From Curtobacterium luteum (GTDB lineage Bacteria; Actinomycetota; Actinomycetes; Actinomycetales; Microbacteriaceae), in assembly GCF_014646995.1 (NCBI RefSeq), contig NZ_BMOI01000001.1, positions 335,018 through 399,017 on the forward strand: a stretch of DNA of 64,000 nt. Reading direction: 5' to 3'. Position numbers and translations under genes: made by a program. How positions within the stretch are numbered: the stretch's first letter is position 1; every line of letters starts with the position of its first letter. The notes beneath the pieces were generated by a model. It did no database searches. It was given only the letters and a program-made list of their open reading frames with translations, and had not been told where the DNA came from. This document shows positions 24,548-34,267 of this stretch, in pieces.

Positions 24548-26641
24548 TCAGGAGGCTGCGATGCTTTCCTTCGCGGCCGCGACGACGTGCTCCGTCGTGA
24601 AGCCGAACTCCTGGAAGAGCGTCTGGTAGTCGGCCGAGGCACCGAAGTGCTCGATCGACACGCTGCGGCCCTTGTCGCCGACGATGTCGCGCCAGCTCAT
24701 GGCGATGCCCGCCTCGACGGACACGCGGGCGGTGACGTCCTTCGGGAGCACCTGGTCGCGGTAGTTCTCCGACTGCTCGAAGAACCACTCGAGGGACGGC
24801 GCGCTCACGACGCGGGCGTTGATGCCCTCGCCCTTGAGCTGCTCGCGCGCCTCGACGGCGATCTGGACCTCGGAGCCGGTCGCGATGAGGATCACGTCCG
24901 GGGTGCCGTTCGGCGCCTCGGCGAGGATGTACGCGCCCTTGCCGACGTTCTTGGCCGACGCGAAGGTCTCACCCGAGGCCTCGCCCTCGCCACGCTCGAA
25001 GACGGGGAGGTTCTGACGGCTCAGCGCGATGCCGGCCGGGCGGTCCTTGTGCTTGAGCATCTCGAGCCACGCGTAGGCGACCTCGTTGGCGTCGGCCGGA
25101 CGGACGACGTCGAGACCCGGGATCGCGCGGAGGGCGGTGAGCTGCTCGATCGGCTGGTGCGTCGGGCCGTCCTCGCCGAGGGCGACCGAGTCGTGCGTCC
25201 AGACGTAGATCGCCGGCGCCTTCATGAGCGCGGCGAGACGGACCGCCGGGCGCATGTAGTCGCTGAAGATGAGGAAGGTGCCGCCGAAGGGGCGGGTGTT
25301 CCCGTGCAGGACGATGCCGGAGAGGATCGAACCCATCGCGTGCTCGCGGATGCCGAAGTGCAGCACGCGGCCGTACGGGTCGGTGCTCCAGGTCTTCGTC
25401 GAGGCCTCGGCCGGGCCGAAGGACTTGGCGCCCTCGATCGTGGTGAGGTTCGACTCGGCCAGGTCGGCCGAACCGCCCCAGAACTCGGGCATGAGCGGCG
25501 CGATGGCGTTGATGACCTTGCCGGACGCGGCACGGGTCGAGACGGCCTTCTCGGTCGGGAAGACCGGGAGCGCCTCCTCGAGGCCCTCGGGGAGCTCGCC
25601 GGCGTTGATGCGGTCGAGCATCGCCTTCTTCTCCGGGTTGGCCGAAGCCCACGCGTCGAAGGTCTTCTGCCACTCGGCGTGCTCCGCCTGGCCCTTGGCG
25701 ACGGCGCCGCGGGTGTACTCGAGCACCTCGGGGTCGACGTGGAAGGTCTGCTCGGGGTCGAAGCCGAGGACCTCCTTGAGGCCCTTGAGCTCTTCGCCGC
25801 CGAGGGCGGAGCCGTGGATCTTGCCGGAGTTCTGCTTGGTCGGCGACGGCCAGCCGATGATCGTCTTGAGGACGATGAGCGACGGCTTCGTCGTCTCCGC
25901 CTTGGCGGCCTCGACGGCGCGGTACAGCTCCTCGACGTCCTCGGAGTACTCGCCGGTCTTCTTCCAGTCGACGTGCTGGACGTGCCAGCCGAGCGCCTCG
26001 TAGCGGGCTGCGACGTCCTCGGAGAACGCGATGTCGGTGTCGTCCTCGATCGAGATCTGGTTCGAGTCGTAGAAGACGACCAGGCGGCCGAGCTGCTGGC
26101 GACCGGCGAGGCTCGCGGCCTCGTTCGTCACGCCCTCCTGCATGTCGCCGTCACCGGCGATCACGTAGGTGAAGTGGTCGAAGGGGGACTCGCCGTCGGC
26201 GGTCTCCGGGTCGAACAGACCGCGCTCGAAGCGCTGCGCGTAGCCGAAGCCCACGGCGGACGCGAGACCCTGGCCGAGCGGGCCGGTCGTGATCTCGACG
26301 CCGTCGGTGTGGCCGTACTCCGGGTGACCCGGGGTCTTCGAGCCCCACTTGCGGAGGTGCTGGAGGTCCTCGAGCTCGAGACCGTAGCCGTGCAGGTAGA
26401 ACTGCACGTACTGGAGGATCGAGGCGTGGCCCGCGGAGAGGATGAAGCGGTCGCGGCCGATCCAGGTGGAGTCGCTGGGGTCGCGACGCATCACCTTCTG
26501 GAAGAGCAGGTGGGCGACCGGCGCGAGGCTCATCGCGGTGCCGGGGTGACCGTTGCCGGCGGCCTCGACCGAGTCGGCGGCGAGTACGCGGGCCGTGTCG
26601 ACGGCCTTCCTGTCGATGGCGTCCCAGGTGAATTCAGCCAC
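24548..26641 (-). CDS. tkt: Transketolase
   Basis: 697 residues. Thiamine-diphosphate enzyme transferring two-carbon ketol units. Seen: [13 protein letters not shown], the TPP/metal-binding segment [18 protein letters not shown], the pyrimidine domain [19 protein letters not shown], and [14 protein letters not shown]. Start GTG 26641 ([21 protein letters not shown]) is chosen as homologues start at this point; AAGAAGG lies ~12 nt upstream. An ATG 24 nt further upstream is possible. First gene of the minus-strand carbon cluster. Confidence 0.96.
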   Translation of the reverse strand: MAEFTWDAIDRKAVDTARVLAADSVEAAGNGHPGTAMSLAPVAHLLFQKVMRRDPSDSTWIGRDRFILSAGHASILQYVQFYLHGYGLELEDLQHLRKWGSKTPGHPEYGHTDGVEITTGPLGQGLASAVGFGYAQRFERGLFDPETADGESPFDHFTYVIAGDGDMQEGVTNEAASLAGRQQLGRLVVFYDSNQISIEDDTDIAFSEDVAARYEALGWHVQHVDWKKTGEYSEDVEELYRAVEAAKAETTKPSLIVLKTIIGWPSPTKQNSGKIHGSALGGEELKGLKEVLGFDPEQTFHVDPEVLEYTRGAVAKGQAEHAEWQKTFDAWASANPEKKAMLDRINAGELPEGLEEALPVFPTEKAVSTRAASGKVINAIAPLMPEFWGGSADLAESNLTTIEGAKSFGPAEASTKTWSTDPYGRVLHFGIREHAMGSILSGIVLHGNTRPFGGTFLIFSDYMRPAVRLAALMKAPAIYVWTHDSVALGEDGPTHQPIEQLTALRAIPGLDVVRPADANEVAYAWLEMLKHKDRPAGIALSRQNLPVFERGEGEASGETFASAKNVGKGAYILAEAPNGTPDVILIATGSEVQIAVEAREQLKGEGINARVVSAPSLEWFFEQSENYRDQVLPKDVTARVSVEAGIAMSWRDIVGDKGRSVSIEHFGASADYQTLFQEFGFTTEHVVAAAKESIAAS

Positions 26642-27146
26642 TTGGATGTTGACCCTTCTTGAATGCGACATGTGCGAGGGCTCGTGCCATCGCACGGACA
26701 TGATCGCCATCCCGGGGGCCGGGGTTCGGGTCGCCGTCTGCTGGCGGCCGACCGGCTCGTCGTGACCGACGTCTTCGGGGCACGCACTGCGGGAGGGCGA
26801 CTCCAGCATAGTGACCATGCACTCAGTGAGGGTTCAGGTGACACGTTCTGTTCACCGTGTGCGGACGCGGGGTGCAGCGCTCCAACGCCGACCGTCCGGA
26901 CGGCCCGGGCGTGTCAGCGTCGTCGGTCCGTCGCGGTCACACGGTCCGGGCGGGCACGGCCACGCGTGGCGGGGGAGTGCTCGTCCGACCGTCGATCGGT
27001 CCGGATGGCGGGGCGGGGCATCGTCGCGGCGCCTCGATGGCCTAAACTGACGGAGGCCCGTGGTCATTCCGGGTCGACGCACGCCCGGACGACGACGGAG
27101 CCGTCCACCGAGTGTGCGAGCTGACGCGAAACAGACTGAGGTTCCC
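26642..27146. promoter_or_regulatory. Divergent tkt/ctaB intergenic region
   Basis: 505 nt without a supportable gene. For ctaB, TAAACT (27043-27048) is a good -10 candidate with a ~90-nt leader and GAGG before the TTG start. For tkt, TATGCT on the minus strand (26810-26805) is a weaker candidate. An ACACG/CGTGT inverted repeat lies near 26841-26860. Neither -35 element is clear. Confidence 0.4.
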
Positions 27147-28088
27147 TTGCCCACTGCCACCGTGACCCGGCCGGACACCGATCGACCCCGATCGACGCTC
27201 TCGCGCAAGGTCCGGGCGTACGTCTCCCTGACGAAGCCCAGGGTCATGGAGTTGCTGCTGGTCACGACGGCGCCGACGATGTTCCTCGCCGCGCGGGGCG
27301 TCCCGGACCTCTGGCTCGTGTTCTGGACGATGCTCGGCGGTGCGATGTCGGCGGGCTCCGCGTCGGCGTTCAACTGCTACATCGACCGCGACATCGACCG
27401 GCTCATGAAGCGCACGAGCACGCGGCCGCTCGTGACCGGCGAGCTCTCCGACCGTGAGGCCCTGGTGTTCTCGTGGACGCTCGGCATCGTGTCGACGGTC
27501 GTCCTCGTCGTCTTCGTGAACTGGCTCGCCGCGGCGCTCAGCGTCATCGCGATCCTGATCTACGTCTGCGTCTACACACTCTGGCTCAAGCGGCGCACCC
27601 CGCAGAACATCGTCTGGGGTGGATCCGCCGGCTGCATGCCGGTGCTGATCGGCTGGGCCGGTGTCACCGGGTCGCTGAGCTGGGCGCCGATCATCCTGTT
27701 CATGGTGATCTTCCTCTGGACGCCGCCGCACTACTGGCCGCTCTCGATGAAGTACCGCGACGACTACGACGCCGCCGAGGTCCCGATGCTCGCGGTCGTG
27801 CGCGGCCGCACGGTCGTCGGCCTGCAGGTCGTCCTCTACGCCTGGGCGACGCTGGTGTGCTCGCTCCTGCTGATCCCGGTCGCCCACATGGGGCCGCTGT
27901 ACACGGTCGTGGCACTGGCGGGTGGCATCTGGTTCGTCGTCGAGTCGCACCGGCTGTACTCGCGGGCGATCCAGCACGTCGAGCAGGTGCACCCGATGCG
28001 CGTGTTCCGCAGCTCGATCACGTACCTGACCCTGCTCTTCATCGCGGTGGGCATCGACCCGCTGCTGCCGCAGGTCTTCACCTTCTAG
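27147..28088 (+). CDS. ctaB: Protoheme IX farnesyltransferase (heme O synthase)
   Basis: 313-residue polytopic UbiA-family enzyme that farnesylates heme b to heme O for cytochrome oxidase. The Asp-rich substrate motif [15 protein letters not shown], with TRPL following, is near residue 75, and the second conserved region [16 protein letters not shown] is present; about eight to nine hydrophobic segments. TTG at 27147 is preferred, with GAGG 5 nt upstream; a GTG 15 nt later is an alternative. It is convergent with ctaA, which carries out the following step. Confidence 0.94.
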   Translation: MPTATVTRPDTDRPRSTLSRKVRAYVSLTKPRVMELLLVTTAPTMFLAARGVPDLWLVFWTMLGGAMSAGSASAFNCYIDRDIDRLMKRTSTRPLVTGELSDREALVFSWTLGIVSTVVLVVFVNWLAAALSVIAILIYVCVYTLWLKRRTPQNIVWGGSAGCMPVLIGWAGVTGSLSWAPIILFMVIFLWTPPHYWPLSMKYRDDYDAAEVPMLAVVRGRTVVGLQVVLYAWATLVCSLLLIPVAHMGPLYTVVALAGGIWFVVESHRLYSRAIQHVEQVHPMRVFRSSITYLTLLFIAVGIDPLLPQVFTF

Positions 28089-28107
28089 GGAGGGTCGCGA
28101 CCGGTCC

Positions 28108-28212
28108 CGACGAGCCCGTCGGTGCCGGTCCCGACGTTCGCGACGCGGCCGCTGTCGACGAGCCCGTCGGTGCCGCTGTCGAACGACGGTGCCGCTGTCG
28201 AACGACAGCGGC
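28108..28212. repeat. Direct repeats and hairpin downstream of ctaB
   Basis: CGACGAGCCCGTCGGTGCCG occurs at 28108-28127 and 28156-28175 (48-bp period). GGTGCCGCTGTCGAACGAC is tandem at 28169-28187 and 28188-28206. Within them GCCGCTGTCG-AA-CGACAGCGGC (28191-28212) is a perfect hairpin, flanked by CGAACGACG/CGTCGTTCG (28180-28188, 28215-28223), so the whole can fold into one long stem that could terminate ctaB. Confidence 0.8.
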
Positions 28213-28253
28213 CCCGTCGTTCGTTGCGCACGCGGGATGCGCGGCCGCGCAAG

Positions 28254-28273
28254 CGACGACATTTCTGTCGTCG
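28254..28273. repeat. Small hairpin
   Basis: CGACGACA-TTTC-TGTCGTCG, an 8-bp stem in the ctaB-ctaA convergent gap. Confidence 0.55.
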
Positions 28274-28309
28274 GACGACGACGATGACGTCGCTCCACGA
28301 CGGCGACCT

Positions 28310-28341
28310 GGAGGCGCGGGGCGGGCCGGCACCGTGCCTCC
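28310..28341. terminator. GGAGGCGCGG-family hairpin (imperfect copy)
   Basis: GGAGGCGCGG (28310-28319) pairs with CCGTGCCTCC (28332-28341) with one G-U pair. Located in the ctaB/ctaA convergent gap. Confidence 0.5.
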
Positions 28342-28370
28342 CGTCCGGTTGGCGGTCGCGACCAGACCAC

Positions 28371-28386
28371 GGAACGCGCGCGTTCC
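28371..28386. repeat. 16-bp perfect palindrome
   Basis: GGAACGCGCGCGTTCC, self-complementary, in the ctaB/ctaA gap. No binding protein can be assigned. Confidence 0.7.
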
Positions 28387-28454
28387 GACGATCCGCGCGT
28401 CGATGACGTGGTGCGTCGTCGAACCGGGCGTGCGGGGGACCACGGAGTGCGCGG

Positions 28455-28498
28455 GGAACGACGGAGCGCGCGTCGATCGACGCGCGCTTCGTCGTTCC
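28455..28498 (-). terminator. 44-nt near-perfect palindrome after ctaA
   Basis: Two 22-nt arms centred on 28476/28477 pair throughout except for a single G-U; arms begin GGAACGACGG. It starts 11 nt after the ctaA stop on the minus strand, so it is a likely terminator of ctaA, but it is longer than a terminator needs and has no loop beyond the central GATC. Confidence 0.7.
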
Positions 28499-28508
28499 GG
28501 GACGCCGG

Positions 28509-29480
28509 TCAGGCGTCCAGCGGCTCGCGGACGGCGCCGCGACCGGCGCTCCCGCGGGTGGAGAGCACGACGGCCGTGGTCGCTGCGACGAGGAGGCCGG
28601 CGAGCACCATGTGCGTGCCGACGAGTCCGACCGGGAGGCCAGTCCGGGCCTGCGTCAGGCCGACCGCGATCTGGACGAACTCGACGACGAGGAGCGCCAG
28701 CGCCCACCGGCTCGAGAGTCGCAGCCGGACCGCACCGACGACCAGAACGAGGGTCAGGGCGAAGAGGACGTAGGCGGGGACGGCGTGGACGTGCTCCATG
28801 ACGGCGGGGTCGAACCCGGTGCGGTGCAGTCGTCCGCCGTCGACGGCCTCGTCGGCGCCGGCGTGCGGGCCGCTCCCGGTGGTGAGGATGCCCACGAGGA
28901 CGGTGACCACGACGGCCGCGACCGTGCCGCGGACGACGTTCGTGTACCACGCGGGGACGAGTCGGACCGCGGTGCGGGGCCCGTTCATCGCGCGGTACAC
29001 GAGCGCGGCCGTGACCGAGGTCAGTGCGGCCGAGACCACGAAGTGCAGTCCGACGACGAACGGGTTGAGGTTCGTCCAGACGCTGACGCCGCCGATCACG
29101 GCCTGCACCGGGATCGCCGCACCCTGGGCGAAGGCGAGCCAGAACAGCTCGGGACGGGTGCGTCGCATCCGCACGACGGCGAGGAACGTGGCGATCGCGA
29201 CGACGACCAGCACGAAGGTGAGCAGCCGGTTGCCGAACTCGATGACGCCGTGGATGCCCATCTCCGGCGTGGAGACGAGGGAGTCCGACGTGCACGTCGG
29301 CCAGGTCGGGCAGCCGAGGCCGGACGCCGTGAGCCGGACGAGCCCGCCGGTGCCGATGAGGACGACCTCCACGACGAACGACGCCCACGCCAGCCAGATC
29401 ACGCGGACGTCGACCGCGCGGGGGAGGGACCACCACCGGGTGCGGACGTCCTGCTCGACGGGGGATCCGACGCGAGTCAC
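28509..29480 (-). CDS. ctaA: Heme A synthase
   Basis: 323-residue polytopic membrane protein converting heme O to heme A for the aa3 oxidase. The CtaA/COX15 pattern is present: first helix ending [36 protein letters not shown] with a heme-ligand His, [21 protein letters not shown] and [10 protein letters not shown], giving the four conserved histidines. The CPTWPTC cysteine pair matches the redox cysteines of Gram-positive CtaA. GTG start 29480 with AGGAAGG upstream. Divergent from the suf operon. Confidence 0.94.
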   Translation of the reverse strand: MTRVGSPVEQDVRTRWWSLPRAVDVRVIWLAWASFVVEVVLIGTGGLVRLTASGLGCPTWPTCTSDSLVSTPEMGIHGVIEFGNRLLTFVLVVVAIATFLAVVRMRRTRPELFWLAFAQGAAIPVQAVIGGVSVWTNLNPFVVGLHFVVSAALTSVTAALVYRAMNGPRTAVRLVPAWYTNVVRGTVAAVVVTVLVGILTTGSGPHAGADEAVDGGRLHRTGFDPAVMEHVHAVPAYVLFALTLVLVVGAVRLRLSSRWALALLVVEFVQIAVGLTQARTGLPVGLVGTHMVLAGLLVAATTAVVLSTRGSAGRGAVREPLDA

Positions 29481-29519
29481 GAGGGTGGTGCCTTCCTGTT
29501 GTTCCGTGCACCGAACCTG

Positions 29520-29525
29520 TAGGAT
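29520..29525 (+). promoter_or_regulatory. Candidate -10 upstream of sufB
   Basis: TAGGAT, about 200 nt before the sufB start; -35 poor. A closer promoter may exist but none stands out in 29526-29731. Confidence 0.3.
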
Positions 29526-29731
29526 TCGAGGGTTCAGCGGCAGTCAAGTCTAGGCAGGCGCCGGCTCCGAATGGGCCGAGATCGTCACTACGGCCCGCCA
29601 CCGCGTGGAACCATTGGCGTTGCGAGGCAGCAGCACCCTGGCCGACCGTGTCGGTGGTCCGGGGTGGAATGGCGTCCAGCTGCGCCGGGTTGGTCCCGGT
29701 GACGCTGCCGCGAGAAGGAAACGAGGAGACC

Positions 29732-31150
29732 ATGTCCGACGTGCTCATCGACCGTCCCGAGCTCGAAGGGCTCGGCCAATACGAGTTCGGCTGGTCCGAC
29801 TCCGACTCGGCCGGCGCCTCCGCGCGCCGTGGCATCTCGGAGGAGGTCGTGACCGACATCTCGAACCTCAAGGGCGAGCCCGAGTGGATGCTCAAGAACC
29901 GCCTCAAGGGCCTGCAGCTGTTCGGCCGCAAGCCGATGCCGACGTGGGGTGCCGACCTGACCGGCATCGACTTCGACAACATCAAGTACTTCGTGCGCTC
30001 CACCGAGAAGCAGGCACAGTCGTGGGAAGACCTCCCCGAGGACATCCGCGCCACCTACGAGAAGCTCGGTATCCCCGAGGCCGAGCGCCAGCGCCTCGTC
30101 GCCGGCGTCGCCGCGCAGTACGAGTCCGAGGTCGTCTACCACCAGATCCGTGAAGACCTCGAGCAGCAGGGTGTCATCTTCATGGACACCGACACCGCGC
30201 TCCGCGAGCACCCCGAGATCTTCGAGGAGTACTTCGGCACCGTGATCCCGGCCGGCGACAACAAGTTCGCCGCGCTGAACACGGCCGTGTGGTCGGGCGG
30301 CTCGTTCGTCTACGTCCCGAAGGGCGTGCACGTCGAGATCCCCCTCCAGGCGTACTTCCGCATCAACACCGAGAACATGGGGCAGTTCGAGCGGACGCTG
30401 ATCATCGCGGACGAGGACTCCTACGTCCACTACATCGAGGGCTGCACTGCGCCGATCTACAAGTCGGACTCCCTGCACTCGGCCGTCGTCGAGATCATCG
30501 TGAAGAAGAACGCCCGCGTGCGCTACACGACGATCCAGAACTGGTCGAACAACGTCTACAACCTCGTGACCAAGCGTGCGATCGCGCACGAGGGCGCCAC
30601 GATGGAGTGGATCGACGGCAACATCGGCTCCAAGGTGACGATGAAGTACCCGTCGATCTACCTCGCGGGCGAGCACGCCAAGGGCGAGACGCTGTCGGTC
30701 GCCTTCGCCGGTCCCGGTCAGCACCAGGACGCCGGCGCGAAGATGATCCACATGGCGCCGTACACGACGTCCTCGATCGTCTCAAAGTCGATCGCCCGCG
30801 GCGGCGGTCGTGCCGGGTACCGCGGCGAGGTCCGTGTCGACCCGAACGCGCACCACGCGGCGAACACCGTCCGGTGCGACGCGCTGCTCGTCGACACGAT
30901 CAGCCGGTCGGACACCTACCCGGCGATCGACATCCGCGTCGACGACGTGCAGCTTGGCCACGAGGCCACAGTCTCCCGCGTGAGCGAGGAGCAGCTGTTC
31001 TACCTCATGTCCCGCGGTCTGCCCGAGGACGAGGCGATGGCGATGATCGTCCGCGGCTTCATCGAGCCGATCGCCCGCGAGCTCCCGATGGAGTACGCAC
31101 TCGAACTCAACAAGCTCATCGAGATGAGCATGGAAGGATCCGTCGGCTAG
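29732..31150 (+). CDS. sufB: Fe-S cluster assembly scaffold SufB
   Basis: 472 residues. Core scaffold of the SufBCD complex, on which Fe-S clusters are built. Family features: [36 protein letters not shown], the [15 protein letters not shown] beta-helix region, and [23 protein letters not shown], ending in [24 protein letters not shown] 29732 follows GAGGAG; an in-frame ATG 84 nt upstream would add an unrelated leader. First gene of a five-gene operon; sufD starts at the next base. Confidence 0.97.
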   Translation: MSDVLIDRPELEGLGQYEFGWSDSDSAGASARRGISEEVVTDISNLKGEPEWMLKNRLKGLQLFGRKPMPTWGADLTGIDFDNIKYFVRSTEKQAQSWEDLPEDIRATYEKLGIPEAERQRLVAGVAAQYESEVVYHQIREDLEQQGVIFMDTDTALREHPEIFEEYFGTVIPAGDNKFAALNTAVWSGGSFVYVPKGVHVEIPLQAYFRINTENMGQFERTLIIADEDSYVHYIEGCTAPIYKSDSLHSAVVEIIVKKNARVRYTTIQNWSNNVYNLVTKRAIAHEGATMEWIDGNIGSKVTMKYPSIYLAGEHAKGETLSVAFAGPGQHQDAGAKMIHMAPYTTSSIVSKSIARGGGRAGYRGEVRVDPNAHHAANTVRCDALLVDTISRSDTYPAIDIRVDDVQLGHEATVSRVSEEQLFYLMSRGLPEDEAMAMIVRGFIEPIARELPMEYALELNKLIEMSMEGSVG

Positions 31151-32410
31151 ATGTCCAGCACCACCGAACAGCCCAGCGCCGCCGCGACCGGCGGCACCGA
31201 GCAGCACGGCGCTCGTGCGCACTCCGACGGCGGGTGGGACGCGGCAGAGAAGAAGGTCCCCGTCCAGACCCGGTCGGAGCGCTTCCAGTCGGCCGACCTC
31301 GACGCCTTCCCGGCGGTCACCGGTCGTGAGGTCAACTGGAAGTTCGCGCCGCTCGCGAAGCTCCAGCCGCTGCTCGACGGCGGACTCGACGGTTCGCCGT
31401 ACCCGTACCTCGCGCGGCAGTCCGACGGCGCCGACGTCGAGTGGGTCCGCAGCGACGACCCGCGCGTCGGTTCGGCCGGGCTCCCCGAGGACCGCGCATC
31501 CGCCGCCGCCTGGACGGCGCGCGACGCGGTGCTCGCGGTCACGGTCACGGCCACCGAGCAGCACGAGTTCATCACCATCACGCGCTCGGACTTCGGCACG
31601 CAGCCCCGCGCGGCGCACACGGTCATCACGGCCGAGCCGAACGCGCAGGGCATCGTCGTCATCGACAACCGCGGCAAGGCCCTCCTGAGCGAGAACATCG
31701 AGATCGTCGTCGGCGACAACGCCCGACTCACGGTGGTCAGCCTGCAGGACTGGGACGACGAGGCGGTGCACGTCTCGACGCACTTCTCCGAGGTCGGCCG
31801 CGACGCCTTCCTCAAGCACGTCGTGGTGTCCCTCGGCGGCGACGTCATCCGCGTGAACCCCTCGACGCACCTCGGCGCGCAGGGTGCCGACACCGAGATG
31901 TACGGCGTCTACTTCGCGGACGCCGGGCAGTACATCGAGCAGCAGGTCTACGTGAACCACGACGCGCCGAACACGCGCGGACGGGTCAACTACAAGGGGG
32001 CGCTGCAGGGCGAGGGTGCGCACACCGTGTGGATCGGCGACGTGCTCATCGGCCGCCCGGCCGACGGCACCGACTCGTACGAGCAGAACCGCAACCTGGT
32101 CCTGACCGACGGCACGCGCGCGGACAGCATCCCGAACCTCGAGATCGAGACGGGCAACATCGAGGGCGCCGGTCACGCCAGCGCCACCGGTCGCTTCGAC
32201 GACGAGCAGCTGTTCTACCTGCAGGCTCGGGGCATCCCGGAAGAAGAAGCACGGCGCCTCGTCGTGCTCGGCTTCCTGGTCGAGGTCATCCAGAAGATCG
32301 GTGCGCCCGAACTCGAGGAGCGGCTCATCGCCGCCGTCGAGGAGGAGCTGGCCGCTGGTCGCTCGGTCATCGCCGAGGCGGACCCCGAGACCGCGCAGGC
32401 AGACGCCTGA
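31151..32410 (+). CDS. sufD: Fe-S cluster assembly protein SufD
   Basis: 419 residues. Partner of SufB in the SufBC2D complex. The N-terminal third is variable (SERFQSADLDAFPAVTGREVNWKF), then the shared SufB/D beta-helix domain with DNRGKALLSENIEIVVGDNA, TDGTRADSIPNLEIETGNI and GHASATGRFDDEQLFYLQARG, ending with the SufD helical end. ATG is directly after the sufB stop and the TGA overlaps the next ATG, so all are translationally coupled. Confidence 0.96.
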   Translation: MSSTTEQPSAAATGGTEQHGARAHSDGGWDAAEKKVPVQTRSERFQSADLDAFPAVTGREVNWKFAPLAKLQPLLDGGLDGSPYPYLARQSDGADVEWVRSDDPRVGSAGLPEDRASAAAWTARDAVLAVTVTATEQHEFITITRSDFGTQPRAAHTVITAEPNAQGIVVIDNRGKALLSENIEIVVGDNARLTVVSLQDWDDEAVHVSTHFSEVGRDAFLKHVVVSLGGDVIRVNPSTHLGAQGADTEMYGVYFADAGQYIEQQVYVNHDAPNTRGRVNYKGALQGEGAHTVWIGDVLIGRPADGTDSYEQNRNLVLTDGTRADSIPNLEIETGNIEGAGHASATGRFDDEQLFYLQARGIPEEEARRLVVLGFLVEVIQKIGAPELEERLIAAVEEELAAGRSVIAEADPETAQADA

Positions 32411-32736
32411 TGGCCGAGAAGGTCTGCGCCGAGGCCGACATCGCGGTGGACAGCCCGATGCGGGTCGTCGTCGACGGCACCGCCGTCGCGATCGTGAAGG
32501 ACTCCGCGGGCGTCGTGCACGCCATCGGGGACACCTGCACCCACGGCGACATCTCGCTTGCCGAGGGGTTCGTCGAGGGCGATGCCCTCGAGTGCTGGGC
32601 GCACGGGTCGAAGTTCTCGCTGACCACCGGCAAGCCGCAGAACTTCCCCGCGTACGAGCCCGTGCCGGTCTTCCGGGTCGAGGTCCGTGACGGCGACGTC
32701 TACGTCGACGTGCACGACCCGGTCCCCGTCGACTGA
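32410..32736 (+). CDS. Rieske-type [2Fe-2S] ferredoxin in suf operon
   Basis: 108 residues with the Rieske cluster motif: TCTHGDISLAEG (Cys-X-His) and, after 17 residues, CWAHGSKF (Cys-X-X-His). This is the soluble non-heme ferredoxin type found as an electron carrier of dioxygenases and, in actinobacteria, as a gene inside suf operons. It overlaps the sufD stop by one base. A role in supplying electrons or cluster trafficking during Fe-S assembly is inferred from position only; no oxygenase gene is near. Confidence 0.92.
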   Translation: MAEKVCAEADIAVDSPMRVVVDGTAVAIVKDSAGVVHAIGDTCTHGDISLAEGFVEGDALECWAHGSKFSLTTGKPQNFPAYEPVPVFRVEVRDGDVYVDVHDPVPVD

Positions 32737-32815
32737 CCCCGCCGTCCCGGGCCGGATCGGCCCCCACCACGTCCCGCGGCTGACGCCGCGCACCAGCTGC
32801 AACCGAAGGAACGCA

Positions 32816-33583
32816 ATGTCCACTCTCGAAATCCGTGACCTCCAGGTCTCGATCGACACCGATCAGGGCACGAAGGAGATCCTCAAGGGCGTCGACCTCA
32901 CCATCAACGAGGGCGAGATCCACGCGATCATGGGGCCGAACGGCTCCGGCAAGTCCACGCTCGCGTACACGATCGCCGGGCACCCGCGCTACAACGTCGA
33001 CGGCGGCTCCATCACGCTCGACGGCGAGGACGTCCTCACGATGAGCGTCGACGAGCGCGCCCGCGCCGGCATGTTCCTCGCCATGCAGTACCCGGTGGAG
33101 ATCCCCGGTGTGACGGTGTCGAACTTCCTCCGCACGGCGAAGACCGCCATCGACGGTGAGGCCCCCGCGCTCCGTGGCTGGGTGAAGGACCTCCGCCAGT
33201 CGATGGCCGACCTCAAGATGGACTCGGCGTTCGCGGAGCGCAACGTCAACGAGGGCTTCTCCGGCGGCGAGAAGAAGCGCCACGAGATCATGCAGCTCGA
33301 ACTCCTCAAGCCGAAGTTCGCCGTGCTCGACGAGACCGACTCCGGCCTCGACGTCGACGCACTGAAGATCGTGTCCGAGGGTGTGAACCGCGCGAAGGGT
33401 GCGACCGGCCTCGGCGTGCTGCTCATCACGCACTACACGCGCATCCTCCGCTACATCAAGCCGGACTTCGTGCACGTGTTCGTCGCCGGCAAGGTGGCGG
33501 AGCAGGGCGGCCCCGAGCTCGCCGAGCGCCTCGAGAACGAGGGCTACGACCGGTACGTCCAGGCCGCAGCGGCGGGCAACTGA
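32816..33583 (+). CDS. sufC: Fe-S cluster assembly ATPase SufC
   Basis: 255-residue ABC-type ATPase driving the SufBCD complex. Walker A GPNGSGKST near residue 39, signature FSGGEKKRHEIMQ, Walker B AVLDETDSGLDVDAL, and LLITHYTRILRYIKPDFVHV. SufC-specific spacing and the ETDSGLD box separate it from transport ATPases. ATG 32816 with GAAGGA 6 nt upstream, 79 nt after the Rieske gene. Confidence 0.97.
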   Translation: MSTLEIRDLQVSIDTDQGTKEILKGVDLTINEGEIHAIMGPNGSGKSTLAYTIAGHPRYNVDGGSITLDGEDVLTMSVDERARAGMFLAMQYPVEIPGVTVSNFLRTAKTAIDGEAPALRGWVKDLRQSMADLKMDSAFAERNVNEGFSGGEKKRHEIMQLELLKPKFAVLDETDSGLDVDALKIVSEGVNRAKGATGLGVLLITHYTRILRYIKPDFVHVFVAGKVAEQGGPELAERLENEGYDRYVQAAAAGN

Positions 33584-33912
33584 TGATCACCGCACTCTCC
33601 CCGGAGAAGTTCGACGAGGTCGTCGAGGGCCTCAAGGAGGTCCAGGACCCGGAGCTCGGCGTGAACATCGTCGACCTCGGGCTGATCTACGACCTCGCGA
33701 TGGACGACGAGGCGAACGCGCTCGTCATCAGCATGACGCTGACGAGTGCGGGCTGCCCGCTCACGGACGTCATCGAGGGTGACACCGCGAACGCGCTCGA
33801 CGGGATCGTCGACGCCTTCCGGATCAACTGGGTCTGGATGCCGCCGTGGGGCCCGGAGCGGATCACGGACGACGGGCGCGAGATGATGCGTGCGCTCGGC
33901 TTCTCGATCTAG
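33583..33912 (+). CDS. MIP18/DUF59-family Fe-S biogenesis protein, SufT-like
   Basis: 109 residues. DUF59 proteins (SufT, PaaD, CIA2) help mature Fe-S proteins. Seen: VQDPELGVNIVDLGLIYDL, the conserved SAGCPLTDVI cysteine motif and the end segment WMPPWGPERITDDGREMMRALGF. Starts at TGATG overlapping sufC, last gene of the operon, followed by a 28-bp class hairpin. Annotated sufT in some actinobacteria; name not given because activity is inferred from position and family. Confidence 0.92.
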   Translation: MITALSPEKFDEVVEGLKEVQDPELGVNIVDLGLIYDLAMDDEANALVISMTLTSAGCPLTDVIEGDTANALDGIVDAFRINWVWMPPWGPERITDDGREMMRALGFSI

Positions 33913-33913
33913 T

Positions 33914-33981
33914 CGCGACCACACCTGACGGGAGGCGCGGTGCCAGTGGGCACCGCGCCTCCCGTCGCTCATGTGGTCGCG
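33914..33981 (+). terminator. Long GGAGGCGCGG-family hairpin after the suf operon
   Basis: Inner perfect 18-bp stem (33927-33944 with 33949-33966, left arm GACGGGAGGCGCGGTGCC, loop AGTG), flanked by outer 10-bp arms CGCGACCACA (33914-33923) and TGTGGTCGCG (33972-33981). It begins 2 nt after the sufT-like stop. The most complete copy of the family in this window. Confidence 0.8.
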
Positions 33982-33992
33982 CTGGTCGTCGC

Positions 33993-34095
33993 GACACGCC
34001 CGGCGGGGTTCGCCGTGGTCGCACGAGCTGTCGCTTCCGCGGTGCGCTGGCGACGCTTTGTGCGACCTCGGCGTCACGCGTGCGGCATGTCGTGC
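33993..34095. repeat. 103-bp direct repeat, copy 1
   Basis: Begins GACACGCCCGGCGG; matches 34165-34267 with four mismatches in 103 positions. No gene overlaps it. Confidence 0.85.
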
Positions 34096-34123
34096 CTCCT
34101 CGGTGTCCGCACCCGGGCGTGTC
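34060..34123. repeat. Two tandem 32-bp units, block A
   Basis: Unit 34060-34091 begins GTGCGACCTCGGCGTC and ends GCATGTC; unit 34092-34123 begins GTGCCTCCTCGG and ends GTGTC. Same 32-nt length and conserved ends as block B. Confidence 0.7.
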
Positions 34124-34164
34124 GTGCGGCTCGTGCGTGTCGTGCGGCTGGTACCCGCGACGAC

Positions 34165-34267
34165 GACACGCCCGGCGGAGTTCGCCGTGGTCGCGCGAGC
34201 TGTCGCTTCCGCGGTGCGCTGGCGACACTTCGTGCGACCTCGGCGTCACGCGTGCGGCATGTCGTGC
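34165..34267. repeat. 103-bp direct repeat, copy 2
   Basis: Second copy of the 33993-34095 repeat, offset by 172 bp. Confidence 0.85.
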
